64,000 nucleotides of DNA from Helicobacter macacae MIT 99-5501 (GTDB lineage Bacteria > Campylobacterota > Campylobacteria > Campylobacterales > Helicobacteraceae). The notes under the pieces were generated by a model. It did not search any database. It had not been told where the DNA came from and saw only the letters and a program-made list of their open reading frames with translations. The stretch spans positions 434,001-498,000 of the forward strand of contig NZ_KI669454.1 of NCBI RefSeq assembly GCF_000507845.1, written 5' to 3'. Below, piece by piece: positions 25,364 to 34,480 of the stretch. Made by a program: the position numbers and the translations under genes. Each line of letters begins with the position of its first letter. The stretch's first letter is position 1.

Positions 25364-27340
25364 ATGCCCAAAAAATCTATCAAAAGTGAAAAATCTAAAA
25401 AATCAAGCACGCAACCTAGCGATTTGGCAAGTGATTTTGCAAATGCGCAAGCTTATATAGAGCAATCTTGGGGGGAATCTGCTGATTCTAATAATCCTAA
25501 AGACGAACTATCAAAATTATCAAAACCTGCAAAATCCACAAAAAAGAAAAAATCAAGTGCCGATGAAGTGGAGGGATTGTATGATTTAGATGATTTTAGA
25601 GAAGATTTTGTGGGTGATTTTGCTAGCTCGCAAGAATCACAAACTCCTAAGGATTTTCACCAAGACTTAGAGCAAGAATTTGAAGATTTTGAGGATTTGC
25701 AAGAGTTTGAAGAAAGTCTTAGTGCTGATTCTACACAGCCGAAGTTGCCATATTTTACGAGGGTTAGCAGCTCTGTGAAAGGCTCGCATAGATTTGGCAG
25801 TGGGCATAATATCAATGTCAAAGATAGGCTAAAAAAAGGGCTAAACACCTTTATCAGCCACGAATCTTTCAGTGGTGTTTTGCTATTTTTCTGCGTGCTT
25901 TTTGCTATGGGCGTGGCAAATTCTGCATTTGCAGAGCAGTATTTTGAATTCCAAGAGCTAAAGCTAGGAGTGTTTTTTGGCGAGGGCAAAGCTGGAATGT
26001 CGATTTTGCACTTCGTAAATGATGTGGCGATGAGCTTTTTTTTCTTAATGATTGGCTTAGAAATGAAGCGCGAGATTCTCTATGGTGAGCTAGCAGGAGT
26101 GAAAAAAGTCATTTTTCCTATGCTAGCCGCACTTGGTGGAATCATCGTGCCTATTGGAATCTATCTGTTTTTTAATCACGGCACGCCATCAGCTGTGGGA
26201 TTTGGCGTGGCGATGAGCACGGATACGGCATTTGCACTTGGTGCGATACTTTTTCTAGGCAAGCGTGTCCCGCTAAGTTTGAAGGTGTTTTTGGTTACGC
26301 TTGCGGTGGTTGATGATTTGGGTGCGATATTTGTCATCGTCATTTTTTATACGCAACAGCTAGATTTTGCTTGGCTTATCATTGCGCTTATTATCCTCTC
26401 TGTGCTTGTGTATTTCAATCAGCAAGATACGCGCAAAACCTCAAGCTATTTGTTTCTTGGTGTGTTACTTTGGATAGCTGTGTTTAATAGCGGAATCCAC
26501 GCAACCATAGCCGCTGTGCTTCTTGCTTTTTGTATCCCGGGTCGTTCAAATGTCTCTGATAAGGCGTTGCAGGCTTTGCGAGAGGAGCTAAAAAAAATCA
26601 CTCATATCACACAAAGCGGGCGAAACTTTTTTGAGACGCATAGCGATGAAAGTAGTGGATTTAGACAGACTTTGGAGAGTTTTAAAAAGTTTTTTAGCTC
26701 CAAAGAAAGCGAGCGGACATTTAACATAAAAGAGCAAAGCCAGCGCGTGCAAATCCTAGAATCTATCGCCAAATATTCTCACGCCGCGCAAAACCCGCTA
26801 TTGCAGCTTCAGACGGTTTTGCACCCTCTTTGCTCTTATTTTGTCGTGCCGTTTTTTGCGTTTGTAAATGCGGGCGTAAGGGTGGATTCTAGTATAAATT
26901 TTGATTTAGACCACATATTTTTGGGCACGATTTTGGGGCTGGTGGTGGGGAAACCTATCGGGATTTTGGTGTTTTCTTTTCTTGGTGTGAAGCTAGGGGT
27001 TGCCACTAAGCCAAATGATTTGTCATTTGGGCAGATATTTGCCACAGGGTGCTTAGCGGGGATTGGCTTTACGATGTCGATATTTGTGGCAAATCTCGCT
27101 TATGACCACGAAGATGCTATCGTGCTATCTAAAATCTCTATTTTGTATGCTTCCTCGCTTGCGCTTATCATCGGGATTTGTCTTTTGTATTTCTTCACAA
27201 AGCCAAAGGAGCAAGTGCTTTTGATAGATTCTAAGATGGGCTTTGACTCTAAGCAGGATAAAGATTCTGTGCTAGATTCTGCGTTTGCCAAAGAGGGTGC
27301 AAAAAGCTATATAAAAGAATCGCCACATAAGCAAGCGTGA
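25364..27340 (+). CDS. nhaA: Na+/H+ antiporter NhaA with large cytoplasmic additions
   Basis: An inner-membrane sodium/proton antiporter. Core motifs are VAMSTDTAFALGAILFLG (about 282-299) and LAVVDDLGAIFV with the paired catalytic aspartates at 317-318. At 658 residues it is well above the 390-440 usual for NhaA. About 155 acidic, Lys/Ser-rich residues precede the first transmembrane helix. A hydrophilic insert of about 100 residues (near 391-490) follows CIPGR, between the two halves of the core. A charged tail follows the last helix. The start at 25364 has AAAGG upstream. Gastric H. pylori NhaA also has an enlarged loop, but I know of no such N-terminal domain there. Confidence 0.92.
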   Translation: MPKKSIKSEKSKKSSTQPSDLASDFANAQAYIEQSWGESADSNNPKDELSKLSKPAKSTKKKKSSADEVEGLYDLDDFREDFVGDFASSQESQTPKDFHQDLEQEFEDFEDLQEFEESLSADSTQPKLPYFTRVSSSVKGSHRFGSGHNINVKDRLKKGLNTFISHESFSGVLLFFCVLFAMGVANSAFAEQYFEFQELKLGVFFGEGKAGMSILHFVNDVAMSFFFLMIGLEMKREILYGELAGVKKVIFPMLAALGGIIVPIGIYLFFNHGTPSAVGFGVAMSTDTAFALGAILFLGKRVPLSLKVFLVTLAVVDDLGAIFVIVIFYTQQLDFAWLIIALIILSVLVYFNQQDTRKTSSYLFLGVLLWIAVFNSGIHATIAAVLLAFCIPGRSNVSDKALQALREELKKITHITQSGRNFFETHSDESSGFRQTLESFKKFFSSKESERTFNIKEQSQRVQILESIAKYSHAAQNPLLQLQTVLHPLCSYFVVPFFAFVNAGVRVDSSINFDLDHIFLGTILGLVVGKPIGILVFSFLGVKLGVATKPNDLSFGQIFATGCLAGIGFTMSIFVANLAYDHEDAIVLSKISILYASSLALIIGICLLYFFTKPKEQVLLIDSKMGFDSKQDKDSVLDSAFAKEGAKSYIKESPHKQA

Positions 27341-27516
27341 GATTGAAGCCATTTGGCGATATATTTCAGCATATTTTGCGCATTTTTAGTCATATTATTT
27401 TTTTTGTAGGGCGTTATTTATGAGATTGTTTGGTGGCTTTTGGTAAGTTTAGGTTGGTTTGCGTGTTGATTTTGTCCTAGCATTGATAGTGTGTATAATG
27501 AAAATTAAGAGTTTAG

Positions 27517-28314
27517 CTACTTCACTAGCGATAGCACAAAGCCCACACACGCCACGATAATGATACTTGCGCCACTTGACATATCAAAGACATAGCTTAG
27601 ACTTAAGCCACAGATACAAAAAATCACGCTTAAAGCACAAGATAAAATCATAATCCCGCCTAAAGTGCGAGCAAATCGCTCCGCGATAAAGCAAGGAATG
27701 CTAAGCAATGCAAGGACTAAAATAAGCCCCACCACGCGCATAGCTACCACCACGCACAAAGCTATTTCACACACAAGCACAAAGTGCAAAATCCCCGTTT
27801 TCACACCCTTTAGCCTTGCAAACTCGCTATCAAAGCTAAAGGCTTCAAACTGCCGATAAAGCGCGACTATGCTAAGCACAAATATCACATCACACACCGC
27901 CATAATCCACAAATCCTCTGTGCCAATCGCCAAAATATTGCCAAATAAATAGCTCATCAAATCCCCGCCAAAATCTGTGCTTTTATCCACCAAAATGATT
28001 CCAAAAGCCATACCAAACGCCCAAATCACGGCGATGATATTATCGCTTCTATGCGGATAGAACTTGCTAAGAATCGCTAAGAGCAATGCCAAAAATAGCG
28101 CAAATCCCGCCGTGCTGACAAACATAAGCGCACCACCAAGTCCCAAGTAAAACCCAAGCCCGATACCACCAAAAGCCCCGTGCGTAATCCCTCCAGCCAT
28201 CGAAAAGAGCCTATTTATCATCACAAGAGTGCCGATAATCCCACACGCGATACTTACTAGCACCGCACCCAAAACCGCATTTTGCATAAAGGCAAATGAT
28301 AGAATTTCAGGCAT
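27517..28314 (-). CDS. znuB: Metal (probably zinc) ABC transporter permease
   Basis: A 265-residue ABC-3 family permease with about eight membrane helices (GIIGTLVMINRLFSMAGGITHG near the N-terminus is the family's typical first loop). I start it at the ATG at 28314 with AAAGGA upstream. Its start overlaps the znuC stop by 8 bp, so it is the last gene of the znuA-DUF1007/NicO-znuC-znuB operon. Substrate inferred as zinc from the His-rich partners; manganese is the main alternative. Confidence 0.9.
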   Translation of the reverse strand: MPEILSFAFMQNAVLGAVLVSIACGIIGTLVMINRLFSMAGGITHGAFGGIGLGFYLGLGGALMFVSTAGFALFLALLLAILSKFYPHRSDNIIAVIWAFGMAFGIILVDKSTDFGGDLMSYLFGNILAIGTEDLWIMAVCDVIFVLSIVALYRQFEAFSFDSEFARLKGVKTGILHFVLVCEIALCVVVAMRVVGLILVLALLSIPCFIAERFARTLGGIMILSCALSVIFCICGLSLSYVFDMSSGASIIIVACVGFVLSLVK

Positions 28315-29221
28315 TTGTATCCTTTGGTGGATTATTTTGTGGGCGTGATTTTGGCGCATTATGGGGATTTTGTGATTTTGGCACTTTAGATTCTAGAGAG
28401 ATTGTCGGCTTTTGTAATTTTTGCGCATTTGATTTTAGTGTAGGATTTTGCAACAATGAATCACACATATTTTGCGCACATAAACCCGCACTCATTGATA
28501 TAATCCTGCGATTTAGACACATAATCAAGCTAGCATATTTCCCCACCAAGTCCAAATCGTGCGAAATGGTGATAATCCCCACACCACTCTTGTGCAGCGA
28601 TTCTAAAAGTTCAAAGATTTGCTCCGAGCTTTCCCTATCCACACTCGCACTTGGCTCATCTAAAATCAGCAATTTGCACCGCCCGATAAGCGCACGAGCG
28701 ATAAAAACGCGTTGCCTTTGCCCTCCGCTTAAATCAGCGATTTTCTTATCCCAAAGGTTCGCCACACCGACTTTTTCTAGCACTTCAAGCGCACGAAATT
28801 TATCGCTTTTGCTATAAAAGCCAAAGATTTTCTCCCCCACAAGCCCCATTAGCACGCACTCTAAGACGCGAATAGGGAAGTTTGGATTTGCCTGTGTGCT
28901 TTGGGGGACATAGCCTATATCCTTTGTAGCGATGAAACGCGTGATAGTGTGCGGATTTGCGGGACGCAAAATGCCTAAAATTAGCTTTATAAGCGTGGAT
29001 TTGCCACCGCCATTTGCCCCCGTGATAGCCAAAAACTCGCCACTATCATAGATAAGATTGATATTTTCTAGCACGAGATTTTGCGTGTGATTTTGTGTGG
29101 GATTTTGCGTAGAATCGGTAAAATCAAGCGCGGAATCTTTTGTATTATCTATGAAATTCACGCGATTTGTGCGATTGCCACCATAAGCAAAGCTAAGATT
29201 TTCTATCCTAAAAAGTTCCAT
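28307..29221 (-). CDS. znuC: Metal ABC transporter ATP-binding protein
   Basis: A 304-residue ABC ATPase with Walker A GANGGGKST, signature LSGGQRQRVFIARAL and Walker B LLILDEP. It has an insert between the first strand and the Walker A (DFTDSTQNPTQNHTQN) and a C-terminal tail of about 50 residues rich in Lys, Ser and Pro beyond the usual domain end. GGAG precedes the ATG. It powers the ZnuB permease. Confidence 0.92.
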   Translation of the reverse strand: MELFRIENLSFAYGGNRTNRVNFIDNTKDSALDFTDSTQNPTQNHTQNLVLENINLIYDSGEFLAITGANGGGKSTLIKLILGILRPANPHTITRFIATKDIGYVPQSTQANPNFPIRVLECVLMGLVGEKIFGFYSKSDKFRALEVLEKVGVANLWDKKIADLSGGQRQRVFIARALIGRCKLLILDEPSASVDRESSEQIFELLESLHKSGVGIITISHDLDLVGKYASLIMCLNRRIISMSAGLCAQNMCDSLLQNPTLKSNAQKLQKPTISLESKVPKSQNPHNAPKSRPQNNPPKDTNA

Positions 29222-29255
29222 ACATACTCCATAAACTCCACAAAATCACTAAAAA

Positions 29256-30746
29256 TTAGAGCACACCAGCATTGGCAAACATAAAGATTCCAAGACAGAG
29301 CATACAAATAAGCGCGAAGTATTCTAATGCGCGTGAGATAGTCTGCGAAGTCGCACTCAAGCGGACTTTATGCGCAAAAATCGCAGAGATAAACACCACC
29401 GCACTCATTCCAAGCGCAATACAAATCGCGCTTAATAGCGCACTAAAAAATCCTGCCTCAAAGCATAGCAATAGCACGATTATCATCGTAGGGCAAGGCA
29501 CAATCCCCGCTGCGATTATCGCGCTCCATTGAGCAAAGTCAAATCGTTTTGCTTGGTTTTTTGGCTCATTTGACTTGTCGCTACTTGCGCTTTTTGATAG
29601 ATTGCAAGTTTTGCACTCACACGCGCTAGAGTGTCGCATTTTTCTAACAAGCAAGATACAAGCTAGTAGCACAATAATCACGCTAGAAACTTGCGTAATG
29701 ATGATATTTGCTTGATTTGCAAGGCTTTGAACTACAACTTTTAGCACAAAAAGCCCAAGCCCCACTAGCAAAAACGCGCTTAAAATATGCACAACCCCAA
29801 CTTTTAGAGCAAAACTAAAAGCCTTTGAGTAAGAGCTTTTGTGAGAGAGAAAATATGAGCTTGTAAGGAGCTTTGCGTGTCCGGGAGCAGCTGCGTGAAA
29901 CACACCATAGCCAAAACTTATCGCCACAAGAAAAAGAATGCTAAAAAAGCTTGTTTTGCCTTGCTCATCGTATATATAGGATTTTATGTTTGATAGGATT
30001 TTTGCATTTAGTGTTGCTATTTTTTGCCACAAATCACTTCTAAGGTTTTGCCAAAATGTTTGTTGTGATTGCTTGGCAAAATCGCTTGCTAGATTTTGCG
30101 TATTTGGATTTTGGCTAGAATCTAGATTTTTAGATTCTAGCCCTTTTGTTTCTTGCTCTCTAAAAATAATCACATTATCAATGGTGTTGCTTGCCCACAA
30201 TCTTTCATTAAGCATAAATGTTTTTTTGTGCTGTGAAAATGTGAAATTAAAAAATCCCTCGTTGTCATTGACTTGGAAGCTAAATGTGTTGGCATTTTGC
30301 AGGGGCAACTTGATTTTGTAGCGATAGATAAGAAGTGTATCTCTTATAAACATTTCATCGCTTTGCAGTGTAAATTTCGCCCTCTCTAGCTTATCGCCTT
30401 GCTTGATAAGTGCTTTTGTAAGCTGCGCTCTAGGGAGGATATAGCTTGTTAAAGACTGCTTTATTTGTGTTATTTCGCTAGGCTCTATCACTCCATTAGC
30501 GTTTTTATCATAAGTGTGAAACATCGTTTGGTTAAATTCTTTTTCAAACTCCCATTCAAAAGCTACTATGGCATTAGGTTTTTTCCCACCTTTAGAGGTT
30601 TCATCAAAATCAATGCTTATCACATTTACAACGACATTTGGGATATATGCCATACAAAGCGCGCAAGAGTAGATTTTAGATATTGCTAGTCCAAAGCAAA
30701 AAATAAATCGCCACATTTTATTAAGTCTATTTTGCTGCGTTGCCAC
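29256..30746 (-). CDS. DUF1007-NicO fusion: membrane protein of the nickel/cobalt (RcnA-like) transporter superfamily
   Basis: A 496-residue protein with an N-terminal signal-like helix followed by a periplasmic DUF1007-type domain containing an EF-hand-like loop (DKNANGVIEPSEI, near residue 83). The C-terminal half has about six transmembrane helices with the NicO/RcnA motif GVFHAAAPGHAKLL. A Cys-rich cytosolic loop (CECKTCN) lies between helices. It sits between znuA and znuC in one operon. NicO proteins of this type are usually predicted as metal exporters; the location inside an uptake operon suggests a role in zinc handling. The start is either the GTG at 30746 or the ATG at 30716; neither has a clear ribosome-binding site. 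Confidence 0.8.
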   Translation of the reverse strand: MATQQNRLNKMWRFIFCFGLAISKIYSCALCMAYIPNVVVNVISIDFDETSKGGKKPNAIVAFEWEFEKEFNQTMFHTYDKNANGVIEPSEITQIKQSLTSYILPRAQLTKALIKQGDKLERAKFTLQSDEMFIRDTLLIYRYKIKLPLQNANTFSFQVNDNEGFFNFTFSQHKKTFMLNERLWASNTIDNVIIFREQETKGLESKNLDSSQNPNTQNLASDFAKQSQQTFWQNLRSDLWQKIATLNAKILSNIKSYIYDEQGKTSFFSILFLVAISFGYGVFHAAAPGHAKLLTSSYFLSHKSSYSKAFSFALKVGVVHILSAFLLVGLGLFVLKVVVQSLANQANIIITQVSSVIIVLLACILLVRKMRHSSACECKTCNLSKSASSDKSNEPKNQAKRFDFAQWSAIIAAGIVPCPTMIIVLLLCFEAGFFSALLSAICIALGMSAVVFISAIFAHKVRLSATSQTISRALEYFALICMLCLGIFMFANAGVL

Positions 30747-31688
30747 TTAGTTTTGTGCGATTTGGCGAGCGATTTGTAGCATTGTTTTATCCCATTCTCT
30801 GCTTAAGTGATGTAGTTCTATGACATTTGCGCTTATTTCTTTGGCAAGCGTTTTTGTGGCATTTTTGGCTAGTCCTACTTGCACAAAAATCGTGCGGATT
30901 TTTTCTTTTTTGGCTAGATTTATAATCGCTTGCAAATCCTTTGCCTTAGGCTCTTTGCCCAAAATCTCCACAGGGATTTGCACCAAATCATAACGTCTTG
31001 CAAAATAGCCTAGACTTGGGTGATAGATGATAAATTTTTTGACCTTGCTTGTGGATAAAATCTGTGAGATTTGCGCGTGCAAAGAATCTAGCTCGGCTTC
31101 AAAATCCGCTAGATTTTGCGCGTAAAATTTTGCATTTTGCGGGTAGATTTCACTTAAATGTTTTGATATATTTTTGGCGATTGCTTTAGCCAAAATTGGG
31201 TCAAGCCAAATATGTGGGTCTTTGCGCTCATTTTTGTGAGAATCGCTGCTATGCGCGTGAGAATCGTGGGAATGATGAATGTGCTTTTTATGCAAATCGT
31301 GGGCGTGATTGTGCTCGTGGGAATCGTGCAAATGCGCGTGATTGTGCTCGTGGGAATCGCGCATTTTTTCTACCCCCTCACTTATGTCTATGATTTTTAC
31401 GCTACTAAATTTTTGGCGTAAAATCTCCTCTAGCTCAAGCCCGATAGTGAAATACACCGCACTTTTTTGCAAAGCCACCACTGCGCTAGGTTTAAAATCT
31501 AGACTATGCTCATCACTATTTGGCGGGATAAGTATATGTATATCTGCTGTGTCTTTAGCGATTTTCTCCACAAAGTAGGCTTGTGGTGGGATACTCACAG
31601 ATATGGTAGGCTTTTGAGAGCCAAAGGCAAAGCTAGCGCATAAAATCTCGCCCAAAATCACACATAAGAACCTATAAATCACACTCAT
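30747..31688 (-). CDS. znuA: Metal (probably zinc) ABC transporter substrate-binding protein, His-rich
   Basis: A 313-residue periplasmic binding protein of the cluster A-I family with signal peptide (ending SFAFG or nearby). A metal-capturing loop (about residues 115-160) contains many HxH repeats (HEHNHAH, HIHHSHDSHAHSS), followed by DPHIWLDP, which holds a metal-site His. Long His loops are characteristic of zinc-binding ZnuA and differ from manganese-binding relatives. GGAGG precedes the ATG at 31688. It follows the His-rich outer-membrane gene by 9 bp. Confidence 0.92.
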   Translation of the reverse strand: MSVIYRFLCVILGEILCASFAFGSQKPTISVSIPPQAYFVEKIAKDTADIHILIPPNSDEHSLDFKPSAVVALQKSAVYFTIGLELEEILRQKFSSVKIIDISEGVEKMRDSHEHNHAHLHDSHEHNHAHDLHKKHIHHSHDSHAHSSDSHKNERKDPHIWLDPILAKAIAKNISKHLSEIYPQNAKFYAQNLADFEAELDSLHAQISQILSTSKVKKFIIYHPSLGYFARRYDLVQIPVEILGKEPKAKDLQAIINLAKKEKIRTIFVQVGLAKNATKTLAKEISANVIELHHLSREWDKTMLQIARQIAQN

Positions 31689-31697
31689 CGCTTCCTC

Positions 31698-33395
31698 CTA
31701 AAATCTCCACTGCATATACGCCTTGCCAAAGCTGCGATTGAGCGTGGATTCGCCCGCGTGCTTCTCTAGCATAAACACCCCTATACCGCCTATCTCAAAC
31801 CCATAAGAAAACGCATATCGTAGCCCAAGCGAGAATGCGCTTTGCACCCTAGCAGAGCTCCTACTATCGCGCCCCATAGCCTCAAGCGCGAATCGCCTCT
31901 CTTTACCAAATCGCGCTCCCACAAAGCCGTAGTAAGTGTTTGTATGCGCGTCATAGGCGTTGCTTGTGTGGCTTCCGCTGTGCATAAGCCCCGGGCGAAT
32001 CACGCCAAATCCCTCGCCCTCGTGCGCCTCAAAGCGCGAAGTTGTTTCGATATTGGCTATCTCAAAGACACGCGCCCCGATATGCTGAAATCCCGCGCCA
32101 AAATACACCAAATCCTTGTAGCCAAACTCCTGCTCAAGCAGGGCAAAGTAGGTATCGCCTCGATTGCTCGTATCTAGGTGTCCGTGCCCATCTTCGCCGT
32201 TGTGATTGTGCTCACCATTGCTGTGGTCGTGTCCTGCGTGGATTCTTGCGTAGTTTGAGTATAAAAACGCGCTATGAGCAATCGTCTTGCTACGCCATTT
32301 TGTGCTAGAGTGCGAGGCTAGAGTATCCGCGCCAAACCCCACATCTAGCACGAATTTCGCTCCATACACACTAAAAAAGTTGCTCAAATAATACGCATAG
32401 GGCTCAAAATGTAGCCTTGTATCTTGCGCTAGCCCAAAGGAGAGATTTACCCCGCCCGCGTAGAGATTTTCGCCCGTGTAGAGGTGCTTGTAGAAGTCAA
32501 AGTCCGAGCTAAATTCTCTAGTAATGTCTGCGTGCTCATTTACCCAGATTCCATAGATTTGCGCAGAGTGTGGAGTGCGCGCACCAAAGGGCAATGTCAG
32601 CCGTGCAAACACCCCTTGCAGCGAGTGTCCTACCCACTCTAGCTCTCTCTCAAATCGCCCTGCTAGCACCTCGACACTTAGCTTATCAAAGTCCTTTATG
32701 TAGCCTAAATATGCGTTGTTTGCGACAAAGTTTGAGTTTATGTAGGTATAAGCGTTTGCCTTGTCTGTGTAGAAGGGCGCGTAAGCCACCGCGCCAACGC
32801 CGAGTGTCAAGCCATTTAGCGCGGTGTGAGAGTGCGCAAAAGGCGTGCTTTGCAGTAGCACACTTGAGTAAAGCATCGCGTAATTATCGCGGTTTGAGTT
32901 CTCTGCTTTGCTTGCTAGGGCTGAAGATTTACCAAAAATGCCAACCCTCGCACTAAGGCTAGCAAAGTCTGAAGTGCGACTGTGACCGTGCTCGTGTAGC
33001 TCATAAGCGTGCAAATAGTGATAGCGACTTGTGAAGTGGCTCGCAGGGTGGCTGTGATTGTCGTGGTTTGAATGTGAATCTTGCGAGTTATTTAAGTCAT
33101 TGGAATCGTGGGATTTGTGCGAATGGCTTAAGTCGTGTGAATCGCTTAAATCGTGGGTGTGGCTAGAGCTACCGTGCGCGTCATTTGAGCTGTGAGAGTG
33201 CAAATCGTGGCTAGAATCTCTAGAATCTAGAGAGTTTTGCGCTTGATTGATAGCTTTTGTATTTTGCACTTTTTGTGTGGCTTGTGGATTTTGGGCATTT
33301 GTCGCGTTTGGGCTGATACAGAGCGCAAAAGCACAAAGGCTTAAGTGAAGGAGTTTTTGCGTGTTTTTTGGTGTATTTGTCGGTGCGTGTTTCAT
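31698..33395 (-). CDS. His-rich outer-membrane beta-barrel protein of the zinc operon
   Basis: A 565-residue exported protein. I choose the ATG at 33395 with AAGGA upstream. After a signal peptide (ending NATNA) comes a low-complexity His/Ser/Asp region of about 80 residues with many SHDS/HSH units. A barrel-like region follows with aromatic-rich strands, ending YMQWRF as expected for an outer-membrane protein. A second His cluster (HAGHDHSNGEHNHNGEDGHGH) lies in a predicted loop. It is the first gene of the znu operon, so I infer a zinc-specific porin or receptor. It lacks a clear TonB plug domain. Confidence 0.75.
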   Translation of the reverse strand: MKHAPTNTPKNTQKLLHLSLCAFALCISPNATNAQNPQATQKVQNTKAINQAQNSLDSRDSSHDLHSHSSNDAHGSSSHTHDLSDSHDLSHSHKSHDSNDLNNSQDSHSNHDNHSHPASHFTSRYHYLHAYELHEHGHSRTSDFASLSARVGIFGKSSALASKAENSNRDNYAMLYSSVLLQSTPFAHSHTALNGLTLGVGAVAYAPFYTDKANAYTYINSNFVANNAYLGYIKDFDKLSVEVLAGRFERELEWVGHSLQGVFARLTLPFGARTPHSAQIYGIWVNEHADITREFSSDFDFYKHLYTGENLYAGGVNLSFGLAQDTRLHFEPYAYYLSNFFSVYGAKFVLDVGFGADTLASHSSTKWRSKTIAHSAFLYSNYARIHAGHDHSNGEHNHNGEDGHGHLDTSNRGDTYFALLEQEFGYKDLVYFGAGFQHIGARVFEIANIETTSRFEAHEGEGFGVIRPGLMHSGSHTSNAYDAHTNTYYGFVGARFGKERRFALEAMGRDSRSSARVQSAFSLGLRYAFSYGFEIGGIGVFMLEKHAGESTLNRSFGKAYMQWRF

Positions 33396-33438
33396 TTGCG
33401 AAATCCTTTTTTTGTGATTTTTAAAATTTAAAACGCGC

Positions 33439-33444
33439 ATTATA
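33439..33444 (-). promoter_or_regulatory. Putative -10 box of the zinc operon
   Basis: Reads TATAAT on the minus strand, 44 bases upstream of the His-rich outer-membrane gene ATG. Confidence 0.5.
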
Positions 33445-33461
33445 TATATTTTTTCCTTAAA

Positions 33462-33479
33462 TGCAACTTAGTTGCAAAA
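33462..33479 (-). promoter_or_regulatory. Candidate Zur/Fur-family operator at the zinc operon promoter
   Basis: TGCAACT-T-AGTTGCA (33462-33476) is a perfect 15-bp palindrome, extended by AAA to 33479. It lies 18 bp upstream of the -10 box, over the expected -35 region, where a bound repressor would block transcription. Sixteen of 18 bases match the site at 38866-38883. Confidence 0.55.
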
Positions 33480-33481
33480 CA

Positions 33482-33528
33482 AAAATCAAGTTGCTTAAAA
33501 AATCAAATTTTAAGTCGCTTGATTTTAT
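33482..33528. repeat. Imperfect long inverted repeat beside the candidate operator
   Basis: An arm beginning AAAATCAAG and ending CTTAAAA is repeated in inverted form (TTTTAAG ... CTTGATTTT) with a short AT-rich spacer. It lies upstream of the zinc-operon promoter and could be a second regulator site or a cruciform-forming sequence. Confidence 0.4.
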
Positions 33529-33675
33529 GTGAGTTTATGCGAGGTTTTTGTAAAAAGTTTTGGACAAAAAGCCAAAAATAATGCAGTCAAAATGCGCTAG
33601 GATTTTGCTAGAATTTTGGTGATAAAATTGCTAAAATACAAAATCTAAAAGCCACGAATAAATGGAAATGACAAA

Positions 33676-34480
33676 ATGACAACAGCACTAGCTAAGCACA
33701 AAAATTATACTGACCTTGAACCACATAGCGACTCATCTTTGGCAAGCACATCGCGATTAAAAACCCCAAACCTTAGCTTTGCAAATTGTGATTACAAAGA
33801 GCTTATCGCTGATATGCAAAAGCAAGGTTTGCAAGTGGATTGTATCCTAACCGACCCGCCCTATAATATTTCGCGCAAAAATAATTTTACTACAATGGGC
33901 AGGGCGGGGATAGATTTTGGCAAGTGGGATTATGGATTTAACCAAAGCGAGTGGATAAAGCAATGTGCGCCATTGCTAAAAAATGGTGGCTCAATAATTA
34001 TTTTTAATGATTGGAAAAATCTATCATATCTTGTAGAGGCACTAGAATCGAGTGGCTGCGTGATAAAAGATTTGCTTCGGTGGGAAAAATCAAACCCTAT
34101 GCCTAGAAATGTAAATGCGCGGTATGTTATGGATTTTGAGTGCGCTATTTGGGCGGTTAAAGGCAAAAAGCGTTGGGTGTTTAATAAGCCTAAAGACATA
34201 TCTTATCTTAAAGGTGTATTTAAAGCTCCTGTGATTACGGGGGGGGGGGGGGAATAAACGCCTACACCCGACACAAAAATCCCTAAAAGTATTTGAGGAT
34301 ATTTTACATATCCACACTAATGAAAACAATCTTGTTTTTGACCCATTTAGTGGCTCTGCTACTACCGCAATAGCTTGTCTCAATCTTAATCGTAAATTTA
34401 TCGGTTGTGAGATAGACAAAGACTACTACCAAAAAGCACATAATCGAATCGCTAATGCGCTACAAAAGGGGAGAAAATGA
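33676..34480 (+). CDS. DNA methyltransferase M1 (beta class) of an AlwI-like system, phase-variable and OFF by frameshift
   Basis: The first frame runs 33676-34257 (193 residues) and contains the catalytic DPPYNISRKNN. It then enters a G14 tract at 34239-34252 and stops after GGGGE. The remaining part continues in the next frame from 34253 with NKRLHPTQKSLKVF and the AdoMet motif FDPFSGSATTAIAC, ending at the TGA at 34478-34480, which overlaps the next gene's ATG. With 13 G the two parts join into a 267-residue beta-class methyltransferase. As given, the protein lacks its AdoMet site and should be inactive. The start is at 33676, with only a weak GGA upstream. Confidence 0.85.
34239..34252 (+). 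repeat. G14 homopolymer, out of frame
   Basis: Fourteen G in a row within the M1 methyltransferase gene. 13 (or 16) G would restore the full frame. The length could also be a sequencing or assembly error, since runs of this size are often miscounted. Confidence 0.9.

Noticed and set aside
31196..31421. Plus-strand frames opposite the His loop of znuA
   Set aside because: They are shadows produced by the repetitive His codons; codon pattern and operon context support the minus strand.
30747..33395. Repeated His-codon stretches in znuA and the outer-membrane gene as a CRISPR or tandem DNA repeat
   Set aside because: The periodic GAATCGTGG-type words are His/Ser/Asp codons within open frames, without regular spacers.
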